From positions 21,269 to 85,268 of the forward strand of contig PBOR01000035.1 in the NCBI GenBank assembly GCA_002724395.1: 64,000 bases of DNA. The letters run 5' to 3'. This DNA is from Rhodospirillaceae bacterium. Its GTDB lineage: Bacteria > Pseudomonadota > Alphaproteobacteria > UBA8366. Position numbers and translations under genes: made by a program. The notes beneath the pieces were generated by a model, which was given only the letters and a program-made list of their open reading frames with translations, was not told the origin of the DNA and made no database searches. Shown here piece by piece: positions 1 to 7,858 of this stretch (position 1 is its first letter; each line of letters begins with the position of its first letter).

Positions 1-1396
1 GGACCTCGGAAGACAATTCCGGATCTACAGTGGCGCGTCCTTCGCCGCAGACATCGATGCGAGGTGCATGGGCGACCACATCCAGGTCCATACCTGAGAC
101 GCCGATCATGGAGAGCACTTGGAAGACTGCTGGCATAATCCGCCTGCCGCCAGAGGCGCCAATAGCGAACCACGGCTGTCCGTCTTTTTCGATAATTGCC
201 GGACACATATTGGATAGCGCTTTTTTGTCTGGTGCGAGACTGTTGGGTTTGCCGCTACGGGGATCAAACCAATAAATGCCATTATTCATAAGTATACCGG
301 TTTCTGGTAACGTTACCCGGCTACCGAATACGGATAATAATGTCTGCGTGAGGCTAACTAAATTACCGTCCTTATCCGCTACTGTAAGATGGCTAGTGCA
401 GCCGTCGCCAATATCGCCCATTGTGTCGAACCTTTCTCGATAGGCTTGCTCGAGAGCGCACGCCCAATCCGCAAATGTCTTTGCTGTGGGGGGTCCTTTA
501 TCTGGGGTTGAGGGTCCAGCTAGTTCTATGACCCGCGCCATTGTTGGCCCTGCCGTCATATCAGGGGCTGCGTGCACGGTTATGCCTTTGTAAGGAATCT
601 GCAATGAGGCGGTTTCGGTGGCCTGGTAGGAGGAAAAATCCTCCAAGCATATTGTGCTACCACCTTTTCTGAGATCAGCGACCACGGCTTTTGCGAGATC
701 ACCGCGATAAAAATCACTCCAGCCAGCCTCCGCTAGTCTTTGCAATGTGTTGGGTAGATTACCAAGAGGTGATAGTGAAATCGGTTTTCCTTGAATTGGC
801 TGTAGGGGCAGATTGTGTTCGTCCAGGTAGATCCTAGCGGAGGTGGGGTAATCTTTTAGTTCCTTCGCTGCACCCAGGCACCGCAAGGACATATGCCAGG
901 TGATTGGTAATCCCTCGTTAGCAAGCTGAATCGCAGGCTGTAGTAATTCGTTCCACGGTATTGTGCCGTGTCGTTCATGGGCTAGCGCAATGCCAGCAAT
1001 CTGCCCTGGGACAGCGATAGCCGAATAGCCGATAATGTTGCGATCACCCGCAACGCTCGGCCAAGCAAAAAGGTCGCCGCTTGTGTTGTCGCCTTCCGCG
1101 AGAGGATAATCGTTTGGGTTAAGGTAACGGGGAGAACGCATGCCCATGTGGATAGTTCGGTAATCGTTTTTTTCCGCAAAAGCGAGTTGCATATACCCGC
1201 CACCGCCAAGCCCGCTCATCCAAGGCTCCACGACTGAAACTGCGAAGGATGTGGCGATGGCCGCATCTATAGCGTTGCCGCCCGCACGGAGGACTTCCGC
1301 GCCAATTTTGGATGCCAAATAGTGCTGGCTGGAAACCACTCCGTTTTTGCCTCGGACAACGGGCTTTTTAAGATCCCATATTTGATGGTAGTGCAT
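1..1396 (-). CDS. gamma-glutamyltransferase family protein (3' end beyond window)
   Basis: Ntn-hydrolase of the gamma-glutamyltransferase/cephalosporin-acylase family. It is open from an ATG at 1396, preceded by a gagggg ribosome site, to the left edge, so about 465 residues are visible and the C-terminus is missing (family usually about 530-580). Near the N-terminus it shows AGGNAIDAA and GLGGGGYM. The small-subunit start is visible as GDGCTSHLTV, where Thr334 should be the autoprocessing nucleophile, followed by DKDGN. There is no signal peptide: the protein begins MHYHQIWDLKKP. This fits the cytoplasmic YwrD/acylase-like branch rather than periplasmic glutathione-degrading Ggt. It is divergent from the MmgE/PrpD gene across a 68-bp spacer. 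The substrate cannot be told from sequence alone. Confidence 0.9.
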   Translation of the reverse strand, partial: MHYHQIWDLKKPVVRGKNGVVSSQHYLASKIGAEVLRAGGNAIDAAIATSFAVSVVEPWMSGLGGGGYMQLAFAEKNDYRTIHMGMRSPRYLNPNDYPLAEGDNTSGDLFAWPSVAGDRNIIGYSAIAVPGQIAGIALAHERHGTIPWNELLQPAIQLANEGLPITWHMSLRCLGAAKELKDYPTSARIYLDEHNLPLQPIQGKPISLSPLGNLPNTLQRLAEAGWSDFYRGDLAKAVVADLRKGGSTICLEDFSSYQATETASLQIPYKGITVHAAPDMTAGPTMARVIELAGPSTPDKGPPTAKTFADWACALEQAYRERFDTMGDIGDGCTSHLTVADKDGNLVSLTQTLLSVFGSRVTLPETGILMNNGIYWFDPRSGKPNSLAPDKKALSNMCPAIIEKDGQPWFAIGASGGRRIMPAVFQVLSMIGVSGMDLDVVAHAPRIDVCGEGRATVDPELSSEV

Positions 1397-1464
1397 TATA
1401 TGACTGAGCCCCTCGATTTTCCTGCAGGTCAAACTATACTCCGCCGCAACGAAGGAGAAGACCA

Positions 1465-2865
1465 ATGCAACTTGTATCTACAGACACTGATGTTAATCAA
1501 TCCCCGACTACAATTCTTGCCGAGTTCGCGACCGGCTTGCGTTATGAGCACATTGATGCTGCTAGTTTGAACACCGCCCGCCGACATAGCATGGATACTT
1601 TAGGAGCTATCTTTGCAGGTGCGGGCCAGCATGCGACAGTATGTGCGGCTAAAGCGTTGGATTCGCTTGGTATGACCGGTGACGTGCCGGTGCCGGGGCT
1701 GGCTCAACGTTATGATCCGATGTCTGCAGCCTATATTACGGGTACAGCGGCGCATGGATTGGAATTGGACGATGGATATAGGGCGGGCTCCGTACATCCG
1801 GGTTGTGTTGTTTTGCCGGCGCTTTTTAGTTGTGCCCATAGTGGTGGATTTAGCGGGAAGCAGTGGATCACAGCTGTTGTGGTAGGGTACGAAATTGTTT
1901 GTAGGTTAGCTGCGGCTATGCATCCCCAAGCGCGTTACAAAGGCTTTCATAATACGCCGGTAATGGGTGTCATGGGCGCTGCTGCAGCGGTGGGCTCACT
2001 CCGGGGCTTTGATGAGAAGCAAATGGCCGATGCACTTGGCCTTGCGGCTAGCAGTGCGAGTGGTATCTTTGCTTTCTTGAGAGGCGGCGGTGAAGTGAAA
2101 CGAACTCATCCAGGTCAGGCGGCCCGTGAAGGTATTCAATCAGCCTTCAATGCGGAACAAGGTATGGTAGGGCCAACCGACGTTCTTGAAATTGAAGAAG
2201 GTTACTTTGATACGTTTGCTGGTGACGTGGACCTGGTAACAGTTATTGAAGGCCTTGAAAACGACGTTCAAAATTCAAAGCTGGTTATGGCTGGCTGTTA
2301 CATCAAACCATATGCTGCTTGCCGTCATCTCCATCCGGGCATTGACGCGATACTCGATATAAAACAAGCCGAACGAATTAAGCCTGAAGATGTCGAGCGT
2401 GTTGATATTGGCACTTATAAAATTGCCGTGGGTCATGCCAATCCAAGCTATGGGGATATGTTGTCAGCGCAAATGAGCTACCAGTTTTGCATAGCAACTG
2501 CATTGGAGCGTGACGGCGTCGACTTAGAACATTTTGATGATAATTCACGCGCCGAAGGTGGCGTTATCCGCCATGTGCCGAAGATTTCAGCATCTGTGGA
2601 TGATTACTGCCAAGAAAATTACCCGCGTTTGCGGGCGGCAAAAGTGACCGTGCACATGGCCGATGGCAGTAGCTACGAGCGCCTGGTTGAGGACCCTTAT
2701 GGTAGTGCGGGTAATCCTGTCGAGGATGCGGCGCTATCTAATAAGTTTCAAGGATTGGCACGTCCTGTCGTCGGTGAGGCACGAGCGACGGAAATTGAGC
2801 GACTCATTCAGGCCGTTGAGAAGATTGATGATATGGTTGAATTAACCACAATGCTCGGTGGCTAG
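1465..2865 (+). CDS. MmgE/PrpD family protein
   Basis: A 466-residue protein of the MmgE/PrpD fold, which includes 2-methylcitrate dehydratase, cis-aconitate decarboxylase and several uncharacterised dehydratases or epimerases. The family core is seen in DTLGAIFAG, the GTAAHGLELDDGY segment (active-site His and Asp region) near residue 95, and KPYAACRHLHPGIDA near residue 280, a lid-domain signature. A ggaga ribosome site lies just before the ATG. No prpB, prpC or acn is nearby, so a role in propionate metabolism is not supported. Standalone copies are common in Alphaproteobacteria and are generally of unknown substrate. Its 3' end is 3 bp from the convergent queC. Confidence 0.9.
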   Translation: MQLVSTDTDVNQSPTTILAEFATGLRYEHIDAASLNTARRHSMDTLGAIFAGAGQHATVCAAKALDSLGMTGDVPVPGLAQRYDPMSAAYITGTAAHGLELDDGYRAGSVHPGCVVLPALFSCAHSGGFSGKQWITAVVVGYEIVCRLAAAMHPQARYKGFHNTPVMGVMGAAAAVGSLRGFDEKQMADALGLAASSASGIFAFLRGGGEVKRTHPGQAAREGIQSAFNAEQGMVGPTDVLEIEEGYFDTFAGDVDLVTVIEGLENDVQNSKLVMAGCYIKPYAACRHLHPGIDAILDIKQAERIKPEDVERVDIGTYKIAVGHANPSYGDMLSAQMSYQFCIATALERDGVDLEHFDDNSRAEGGVIRHVPKISASVDDYCQENYPRLRAAKVTVHMADGSSYERLVEDPYGSAGNPVEDAALSNKFQGLARPVVGEARATEIERLIQAVEKIDDMVELTTMLGG

Positions 2866-2868
2866 CGC

Positions 2869-3600
2869 TTAGGGTAAGGCGGGGTCTGGCAAACCTGCCT
2901 GCGCAAATCCCTTGGCTCGCAATAGGCAACTATCACATTCGCCGCAAGGAGTTTCACTACCGCGGTAACAGCTCCAACTGAGATGTATCGGAGCCGTTAA
3001 TTCGCTGGCCATACGGACGATATCGGCTTTACTCATTTCGATAAGCGGCGTGTCTATTTTGAACGGAATACCGTACTGGGTCCAAAGCTTGCTGCCTCGG
3101 TTCAGCGTTTCGACAGCGTTTTCATAGAACTCGGGTCGGCAATCTGGATAGCCGCTGTAATCTACCGCATTGGCTGCAATAAAAAGTGTCGCCTCAATGT
3201 CCTCAGGCGATATGGCATTCTGCTCGATCTCACGCAGGGCGTGGCTTTCTAGCCGGGCGGCCGCTAACGTCAGGAAAAAGGTATTGCGGAGTGGTACGTA
3301 GGTGATGGGAATATCATCCGCCATATCAGCCTGACTGCGTCCGGTAGGCAAATCGTAAGTGTCTGCATTAGTCAGCGCGGAATGTTGCGCCAAATATTTG
3401 TAAAATGAGACGTCAGCGACGATTTGTTCGATGCCGAGGGTCTTCGCAATTTCTGTTGCCGCCGTCAACTCACGCCGATGGGTCTGACCATAATCTAGGG
3501 TTAGGGCTGAAAGCTGGTAATCTCTCGATACCGCGAAGGTGGCGAGTGTAGTCGAATCAAGACCACCTGAAAGCAGCACTAGGCCAAGGCGTATAGGCAT
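2869..3600 (-). CDS. queC: 7-cyano-7-deazaguanine synthase QueC
   Basis: ATP-dependent enzyme converting 7-carboxy-7-deazaguanine to preQ0 in queuosine biosynthesis. The PP-loop SGGLDST is at residues 11-17, and the C-terminal zinc site is Cys211, Cys219, Cys222 and Cys225 (CYRGSETPCGECDSC), both diagnostic. I place the start at the ATG at 3600, giving 243 residues, the normal family length, with an aggataagg ribosome site ending 2 bases upstream. The frame stays open upstream to 3732, but that extension lies inside the neighbouring gene and has no homology. The gene is 4 bp downstream of the phosphate acyltransferase gene and probably co-transcribed with it. Other queuosine genes (queD, queE, queF) are not in the window. 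Confidence 0.95.
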   Translation of the reverse strand: MPIRLGLVLLSGGLDSTTLATFAVSRDYQLSALTLDYGQTHRRELTAATEIAKTLGIEQIVADVSFYKYLAQHSALTNADTYDLPTGRSQADMADDIPITYVPLRNTFFLTLAAARLESHALREIEQNAISPEDIEATLFIAANAVDYSGYPDCRPEFYENAVETLNRGSKLWTQYGIPFKIDTPLIEMSKADIVRMASELTAPIHLSWSCYRGSETPCGECDSCLLRAKGFAQAGLPDPALP

Positions 3601-3604
3601 GGCC

Positions 3605-4531
3605 TTATCCTGCGAGGCCCGCATGGGCGGCAATATTTGCAAGTGCGGCGGAAGCAATACGAGCTTCCGGAGGGTCGGCTCGGCTGGTGAGTATAACCGG
3701 TACCTTAGCGCCAAGGACAATTCCCGCCGCACAGCTGTTCATAAAATAAACCATCATTTTAAAGAGTGAATTACCGGTTTCAATATTGGGTACCAACAAA
3801 ATATCGGCATGGCCAGCGACCGGGTGGGTAATTTTTTTTAATTTTGCGGCTTCTGCTGAAACAGCATTGTCGAAGGCGAGGGGGCCAAATACCTGTCCGC
3901 CGGTGATTTCAGTCGCCGCACGTTCGGTGATTTCAGCGGCCTCCATGCTACTAGGCATACTTTCGAGTTTTTCCTCTGTCCCGGACAGAACGGCGACTTT
4001 GGGATCTTTGTTCCCAAGCGCGTGAGCTAGGTCTATGGCGTTCTGGGCTGCCTGTAAGCGCGTATCAACATTGGGTGCGACGTTTACTGCGCCATCGGTG
4101 ATCATAAGAGGACGGTCACTGCCGGGGATGGTCATATGAAAAATATGCGTGAGACGGCGACCCGTCCGAAGCCCAAATTCTTTTCTGAGAATGCCAAGCA
4201 TAAAGTTATCGGTATGAATTTGTCCCTTCATTAAAGCGGTAACACAACCGTCACGCGCTAAAGCTGCTGCAGTATTCGACGTTTCTGTCTCTGAACTCGT
4301 GTCCACGACACGCAGTTTGCTTATATCCCAATCAATCCTATTAGCTGTTTTACGAATGGTTACCTCTTCACCCACGAGGACGGGCGTTATTAACCCTTTT
4401 TCAAATCCGAGCTTGGCGCTTTCGAGGGGGAGAGAGGCGTGGGCGCCGACCAATGCGGTTGGCGTCGGGGGTAAGTCCGCTGCGAGTTGGAGAAGGTATT
4501 CTGGGCATTCATATGAATCTGTCTGGAGCAT
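3605..4531 (-). CDS. phosphate acetyl/butyryltransferase family protein
   Basis: A 308-residue member of the PTA/PTB family, which exchanges CoA and phosphate on acyl groups. Family features are ALVGAHASL near the N-terminus, the central GRRLTHIFHMTIPG and MITDGAVN stretch, and VPNIETGNSLFKMMVYF towards the C-terminus, typical of the PTB domain also found at the end of bifunctional MaoC/PTA proteins. Here the hydratase half is absent. The ribosome site aaggcgaag precedes the ATG at 4531. No acetate or butyrate kinase gene is adjacent, so the acyl group is unknown. It may form a short operon with queC, 4 bp downstream. Confidence 0.85.
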   Translation of the reverse strand: MLQTDSYECPEYLLQLAADLPPTPTALVGAHASLPLESAKLGFEKGLITPVLVGEEVTIRKTANRIDWDISKLRVVDTSSETETSNTAAALARDGCVTALMKGQIHTDNFMLGILRKEFGLRTGRRLTHIFHMTIPGSDRPLMITDGAVNVAPNVDTRLQAAQNAIDLAHALGNKDPKVAVLSGTEEKLESMPSSMEAAEITERAATEITGGQVFGPLAFDNAVSAEAAKLKKITHPVAGHADILLVPNIETGNSLFKMMVYFMNSCAAGIVLGAKVPVILTSRADPPEARIASAALANIAAHAGLAG

Positions 4532-4619
4532 TACTTCGCCTTAGTGATAGGTGTGAGTATCGAGTATAAGTATTAGTTTTAATGCCTTCTGTCCGAAGGT
4601 GCACTCGAAAGAAAATCCA

Positions 4620-5387
4620 ATGGTAGAACTCCTATATCAAGATTTGCAGCAGATCGGTTTTGAAACAGGGGCGTTTTGTTTGGTTGTTGTTTTCATAGCG
4701 GCGGTTATTCGAGGCTTTACGGGTTTTGGTTCTGCTTTATTGTGGGTGCCGACTTTATCACTCGTGCTGCCACCTGTGGTAGTCGTGCCTGTGGTTTTGA
4801 TTTTGGAGGCGTCCGCTAGTGCCATTATGTTTGCAAAAGTTCGGCTCTCGGTTGATTGGGCCGGCCTGACTTGGATCTGGCTTGGGTCCGCGATTATTCT
4901 GCCTTTGGGAATTTGGTTATTGGCGAGATTGCCGGTCGATGTGACGCGAACTGCTATCGCAGTAACGGTTTTAGCGGCCGCTGTCTTGCTATGGCGTGGC
5001 GTCCGTTTACAATCGAAATTTGGAAGGCCGGGCTTGGTCGTTACTGGCGGACTAGGAGGGCTGCTTACAGGTCTCATTGGCATACCCGGGCCGCCGGTTT
5101 TTTTGTATTATTTGGCAGCTCCGGTTGAGATAGTCGTCGCAAGAGCTACGATTATGACGTATTTATTTGGACCAGCATGTGTTGCCTGCATCATCAACTA
5201 CGCGTATGGGCTATTATTCCCATCGATGATTTTGTTGGGAGCGATGCTGATGCCTGTCGTGGCTTTCGGGAAGTGGGTGGGGCATTTAGGTTTTAAGTAT
5301 GCTGACCCGGTCATTGCTCGTAAGGTTGCGTTAGGGCTTTTGTTTATCTCTGGTGTTAGCTTGCTCGTTAGGACATGTTTTTTCTAA
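4620..5387 (+). CDS. TauE/SafE family sulfite exporter-like permease
   Basis: A hydrophobic protein of about 255 residues with roughly eight membrane spans and the two-repeat pattern of the TauE/SafE family. The N-terminal VIRGFTGFGSAL and the second-repeat GGLGGLLTGLIGIPGPPV are the characteristic glycine-rich helices. Members export sulfite, sulfoacetate or other organosulfur anions. I chose the ATG at 4620; a GTG at 4599 would add 7 residues but has a poorly placed ribosome site. No sulfonate genes lie next to it, so the substrate is open. It is followed 61 bp later by the aminotransferase on the same strand. Confidence 0.88.
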   Translation: MVELLYQDLQQIGFETGAFCLVVVFIAAVIRGFTGFGSALLWVPTLSLVLPPVVVVPVVLILEASASAIMFAKVRLSVDWAGLTWIWLGSAIILPLGIWLLARLPVDVTRTAIAVTVLAAAVLLWRGVRLQSKFGRPGLVVTGGLGGLLTGLIGIPGPPVFLYYLAAPVEIVVARATIMTYLFGPACVACIINYAYGLLFPSMILLGAMLMPVVAFGKWVGHLGFKYADPVIARKVALGLLFISGVSLLVRTCFF

Positions 5388-5448
5388 CCATCGTTTTCTC
5401 CAAACTATTTGTTATCCGAAGATGCACGCTTATTTGAGGAAATTTTGA

Positions 5449-6759
5449 ATGTCTGATCTCGCAAATGATTTTCGCCATCATTTTATGCCTTTTACCGCGA
5501 ACCAGGATTTTGCTGAGGCGCCGCGTTTGGTGTCCGAAGGTAAGGGAATCAGGCTAAAGAAGGCCAATGGTGGTGAAGTAATTGATGCTGTGTCTGGTTT
5601 ATTTTGCACGCCGGCAGGCCTCGGACGAACGGAAATAGCAGATGCAGTTTCTGAGCAATTACGAACACTCTCCTACGTCACCAGCTTCCAGCACGGACAT
5701 GGTAAGTCTTTTGAACTAGCTAGTCGTATTGCGGCTTTGACAAGTGGTGATCTCGATCATTTGTTTTTTACAAATTCCGGATCAGAGGCGGTTGAGACGG
5801 CATTGAAGATCGCGCTCGCCTATCAAACCGCGAAAGGCGAGCCCGGTAGGACACGATTGATAGGGCGCGAGAGGGCCTATCATGGCGTTAACTTCGGCGG
5901 TTTATCGGTTGGCGGCATGGTACGCAACAAACACGGTTTCAGCTTATCGTTACCAGGTGTCGTGCATATGCGCCATACTTGGCTTGAGGAAAATCGATTT
6001 TCACGCGGTCAACCTGAAACCGGCGCTGAACTGGCAGATGATCTGCTACGATTTTGCGATACCTACGGTGCAAATGCAATTGCCGCTTGTATCGTAGAAC
6101 CGGTTGCTGGATCTATAGGCTGTTTGCCGCCGCCGATTGGGTATTTGGAACGACTACGTGAAATTTGTACACAAAACGGCATATTGCTTATTTTTGACGA
6201 GGTTATTTGCGGATTTGGACGGCTGGGTACGAAGTTTGGAGCTGATCGATTTGGCGTTGTGCCAGATATGATTACAATGGCGAAAGCACTTACAAACGGT
6301 GCTGTGCCCATGGGGGCTGTGGCGGTTAATATTGATATTTATGATACGCTGATGGAGGCCGCCCCGGATGGGGCAATCGAGCTTTTCCATGGCTATACAT
6401 ATACGGCTCATCCTGTCGCTTGCGCTGCGAGCCTTGCATCGCTAGATATTTATGCGGCGGACAACTTGTTCGGTCGAGCGGCGGAACTTGAAAAACCATT
6501 TTTAGATATTTTGTTCGACATGCAGGATTTACCTGTTGTTAAAGATATTCGCGGTATCGGCCTCCTTGGTGCAGTCGATATGGCACCGGATGGGGCAGTT
6601 GGTAAACGAGGTTATAAAGCCTTAAAAGCTTTCTTTGACGAGGGTGTTCTTGTCAAAATGACCGGCGATTCGGTTATTCTTGCCCCCCCTTTCGTTGCAA
6701 CAGAGGACGAAATCGCGGAGATGCTTCAAAAGGTCCGCGCTGTTATCGAGTCGTTTTAG
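5449..6759 (+). CDS. class III (omega) aminotransferase, PLP-dependent
   Basis: A 436-residue aminotransferase of the omega-amino acid:pyruvate family (fold type I). Visible features are the TNSGSEAVETALK cofactor phosphate site, RERAYHGVNFGG, IFDEVICGFGR (Asp contacting the PLP ring nitrogen), and MAKALTNG with Lys279 as the predicted Schiff-base lysine. HGYTYTAHPVACAA and the C-terminal GDSVILAPPF also match beta-alanine/omega-amino acid transaminases. A gaggaaa ribosome site precedes the ATG. Its end overlaps the convergent cyclophilin-fold gene by 4 bp. The amino donor could be beta-alanine, taurine or a polyamine; the upstream TauE-like permease makes a sulfonate such as taurine possible but not proven. 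Confidence 0.92.
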   Translation: MSDLANDFRHHFMPFTANQDFAEAPRLVSEGKGIRLKKANGGEVIDAVSGLFCTPAGLGRTEIADAVSEQLRTLSYVTSFQHGHGKSFELASRIAALTSGDLDHLFFTNSGSEAVETALKIALAYQTAKGEPGRTRLIGRERAYHGVNFGGLSVGGMVRNKHGFSLSLPGVVHMRHTWLEENRFSRGQPETGAELADDLLRFCDTYGANAIAACIVEPVAGSIGCLPPPIGYLERLREICTQNGILLIFDEVICGFGRLGTKFGADRFGVVPDMITMAKALTNGAVPMGAVAVNIDIYDTLMEAAPDGAIELFHGYTYTAHPVACAASLASLDIYAADNLFGRAAELEKPFLDILFDMQDLPVVKDIRGIGLLGAVDMAPDGAVGKRGYKALKAFFDEGVLVKMTGDSVILAPPFVATEDEIAEMLQKVRAVIESF

Positions 6760-7151
6760 TTAGCGTGAGAATCACTGCTATCAATCAATTCAACGGTGAC
6801 AGGATCGCCGGGCGTAGCTGCTGCTAATTTTGTAACATTGTCAATGGCCTGAGCCCATATATTACAGGGACTGGCTAGACGAATTTCATCGCCTTGGGAT
6901 ATGGGAGTTGGGCCGAAGCCTATGGCTATAGCATCACCGTCTGGCCAAAACGCTATTTCGCCAGCCTTGACCACGGTTTTGGCCTCGGCTTCGAGGTCTT
7001 CGGATACCGGTGTCGAAAAATAAATTTCATCACCCCACGTCATTGCCGACCCAGTGAAGGGCAGTGCAGCCAAAATTTTATCGGCGGTTGCCGTTGGTAA
7101 TGTTTTGGCAACAAGATCGATAACTCCCACGGAAATTCGGATAAGTGCCAT
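6756..7151 (-). CDS. cyclophilin-like fold protein (TM1367/DUF3830-type)
   Basis: A small cytoplasmic protein of 131 residues. ALPFTGSAMTWGDEIYFSTP followed by GDAIAIGFGPTP is the pattern of the bacterial cyclophilin-like beta-barrel proteins (TM1367-like/DUF3830). These lack the cyclophilin isomerase active site and have no established biochemical role. The start ATG at 7151 directly abuts the stop of hpnM on the same strand, so the two are likely co-transcribed, but I see no link to hopanoids. The family call rests on recognised motif spacing only. Confidence 0.65.
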   Translation of the reverse strand: MALIRISVGVIDLVAKTLPTATADKILAALPFTGSAMTWGDEIYFSTPVSEDLEAEAKTVVKAGEIAFWPDGDAIAIGFGPTPISQGDEIRLASPCNIWAQAIDNVTKLAAATPGDPVTVELIDSSDSHAN

Positions 7152-7780
7152 TATTTTGACGAGCTTTGCGCTTGAATTATCGCTGTTTTGGCGTTGATCT
7201 TACTGACAAGACCTTCAAAGCCTTCACGCTTCACTGTCATATTGTATTCGGAGCGTTTGGTTGCTAATTCGCTAATGCTGCCTTTGAGGAAAATATCCAT
7301 GATTTGCCAGCCTTTACCCGTATTACGAAGCAAATAGTTCAATCGAATTGCTTTGCCATTTTGTTTGATAAGTTCGGTTTTAATAAGTCTTGTATTTCGG
7401 GGAGATTTTAACGTTTGTACAATTCTGAATGATTCCCCAGAATAGCCGTTGAACCGGTCCGCATAGGTGGCTATCGTGAACCTTGAAAAAGCATTTACTA
7501 ACTTCTTTTGTTGATCTTCATTAAAGGATTTCCATGGCCGACCGACTGCATATTCAATCATGAACGGAAAATCGAACGTTTTTATAAGTACAGGTTCTAA
7601 TTTTGAGTTTCGTCCATGATAGCCAAGCACAGCCGCTTTTTGCATAACGCTTAATAATGTTGCGTTAAAGGTCTCGATGACGTCTTTTGCTGTGGTTTCT
7701 TCCTTGGCATGTGTTTGGGGAGCAAACAATAAGATACCAATGAATATAACGTGCAGAAATTTATAAATTTGCTTCATCAT
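7151..7780 (-). CDS. hpnM: hopanoid-associated periplasmic protein HpnM (MlaC family)
   Basis: MlaC/Ttg2D-type soluble lipid carrier. From the ATG at 7780 the protein is 209 residues and starts with a clear signal peptide (basic MMKQIYK, hydrophobic core, cleavage near THA-KE). The open frame continues upstream to 7837, but that would bury the signal peptide. The body shows the MlaC pattern: FDFPFMIEYAVGRPW near residue 70, the FTIATYADRFNGY region, and GWQIMDIFLKGIS-like residues later. Divergent pairing with hpnN (78-bp spacer) identifies it as HpnM rather than generic MlaC. Its expected role is carrying hopanoid or another lipid across the periplasm together with the HpnN RND pump. Confidence 0.88.
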   Translation of the reverse strand: MMKQIYKFLHVIFIGILLFAPQTHAKEETTAKDVIETFNATLLSVMQKAAVLGYHGRNSKLEPVLIKTFDFPFMIEYAVGRPWKSFNEDQQKKLVNAFSRFTIATYADRFNGYSGESFRIVQTLKSPRNTRLIKTELIKQNGKAIRLNYLLRNTGKGWQIMDIFLKGSISELATKRSEYNMTVKREGFEGLVSKINAKTAIIQAQSSSK

Positions 7781-7858
7781 TCCAACCTTGGTTTCAAATT
7801 CGTTATACCTGTAATCCGATACGGCGTAACGTTTCAACTCACTTTCAGGAAATAGACA

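Noticed and set aside
2869..3732. Longer QueC starting at 3732.
   Set aside because: The extra 44 residues lie inside the upstream gene and have no family match; the ATG at 3600 has a good ribosome site.
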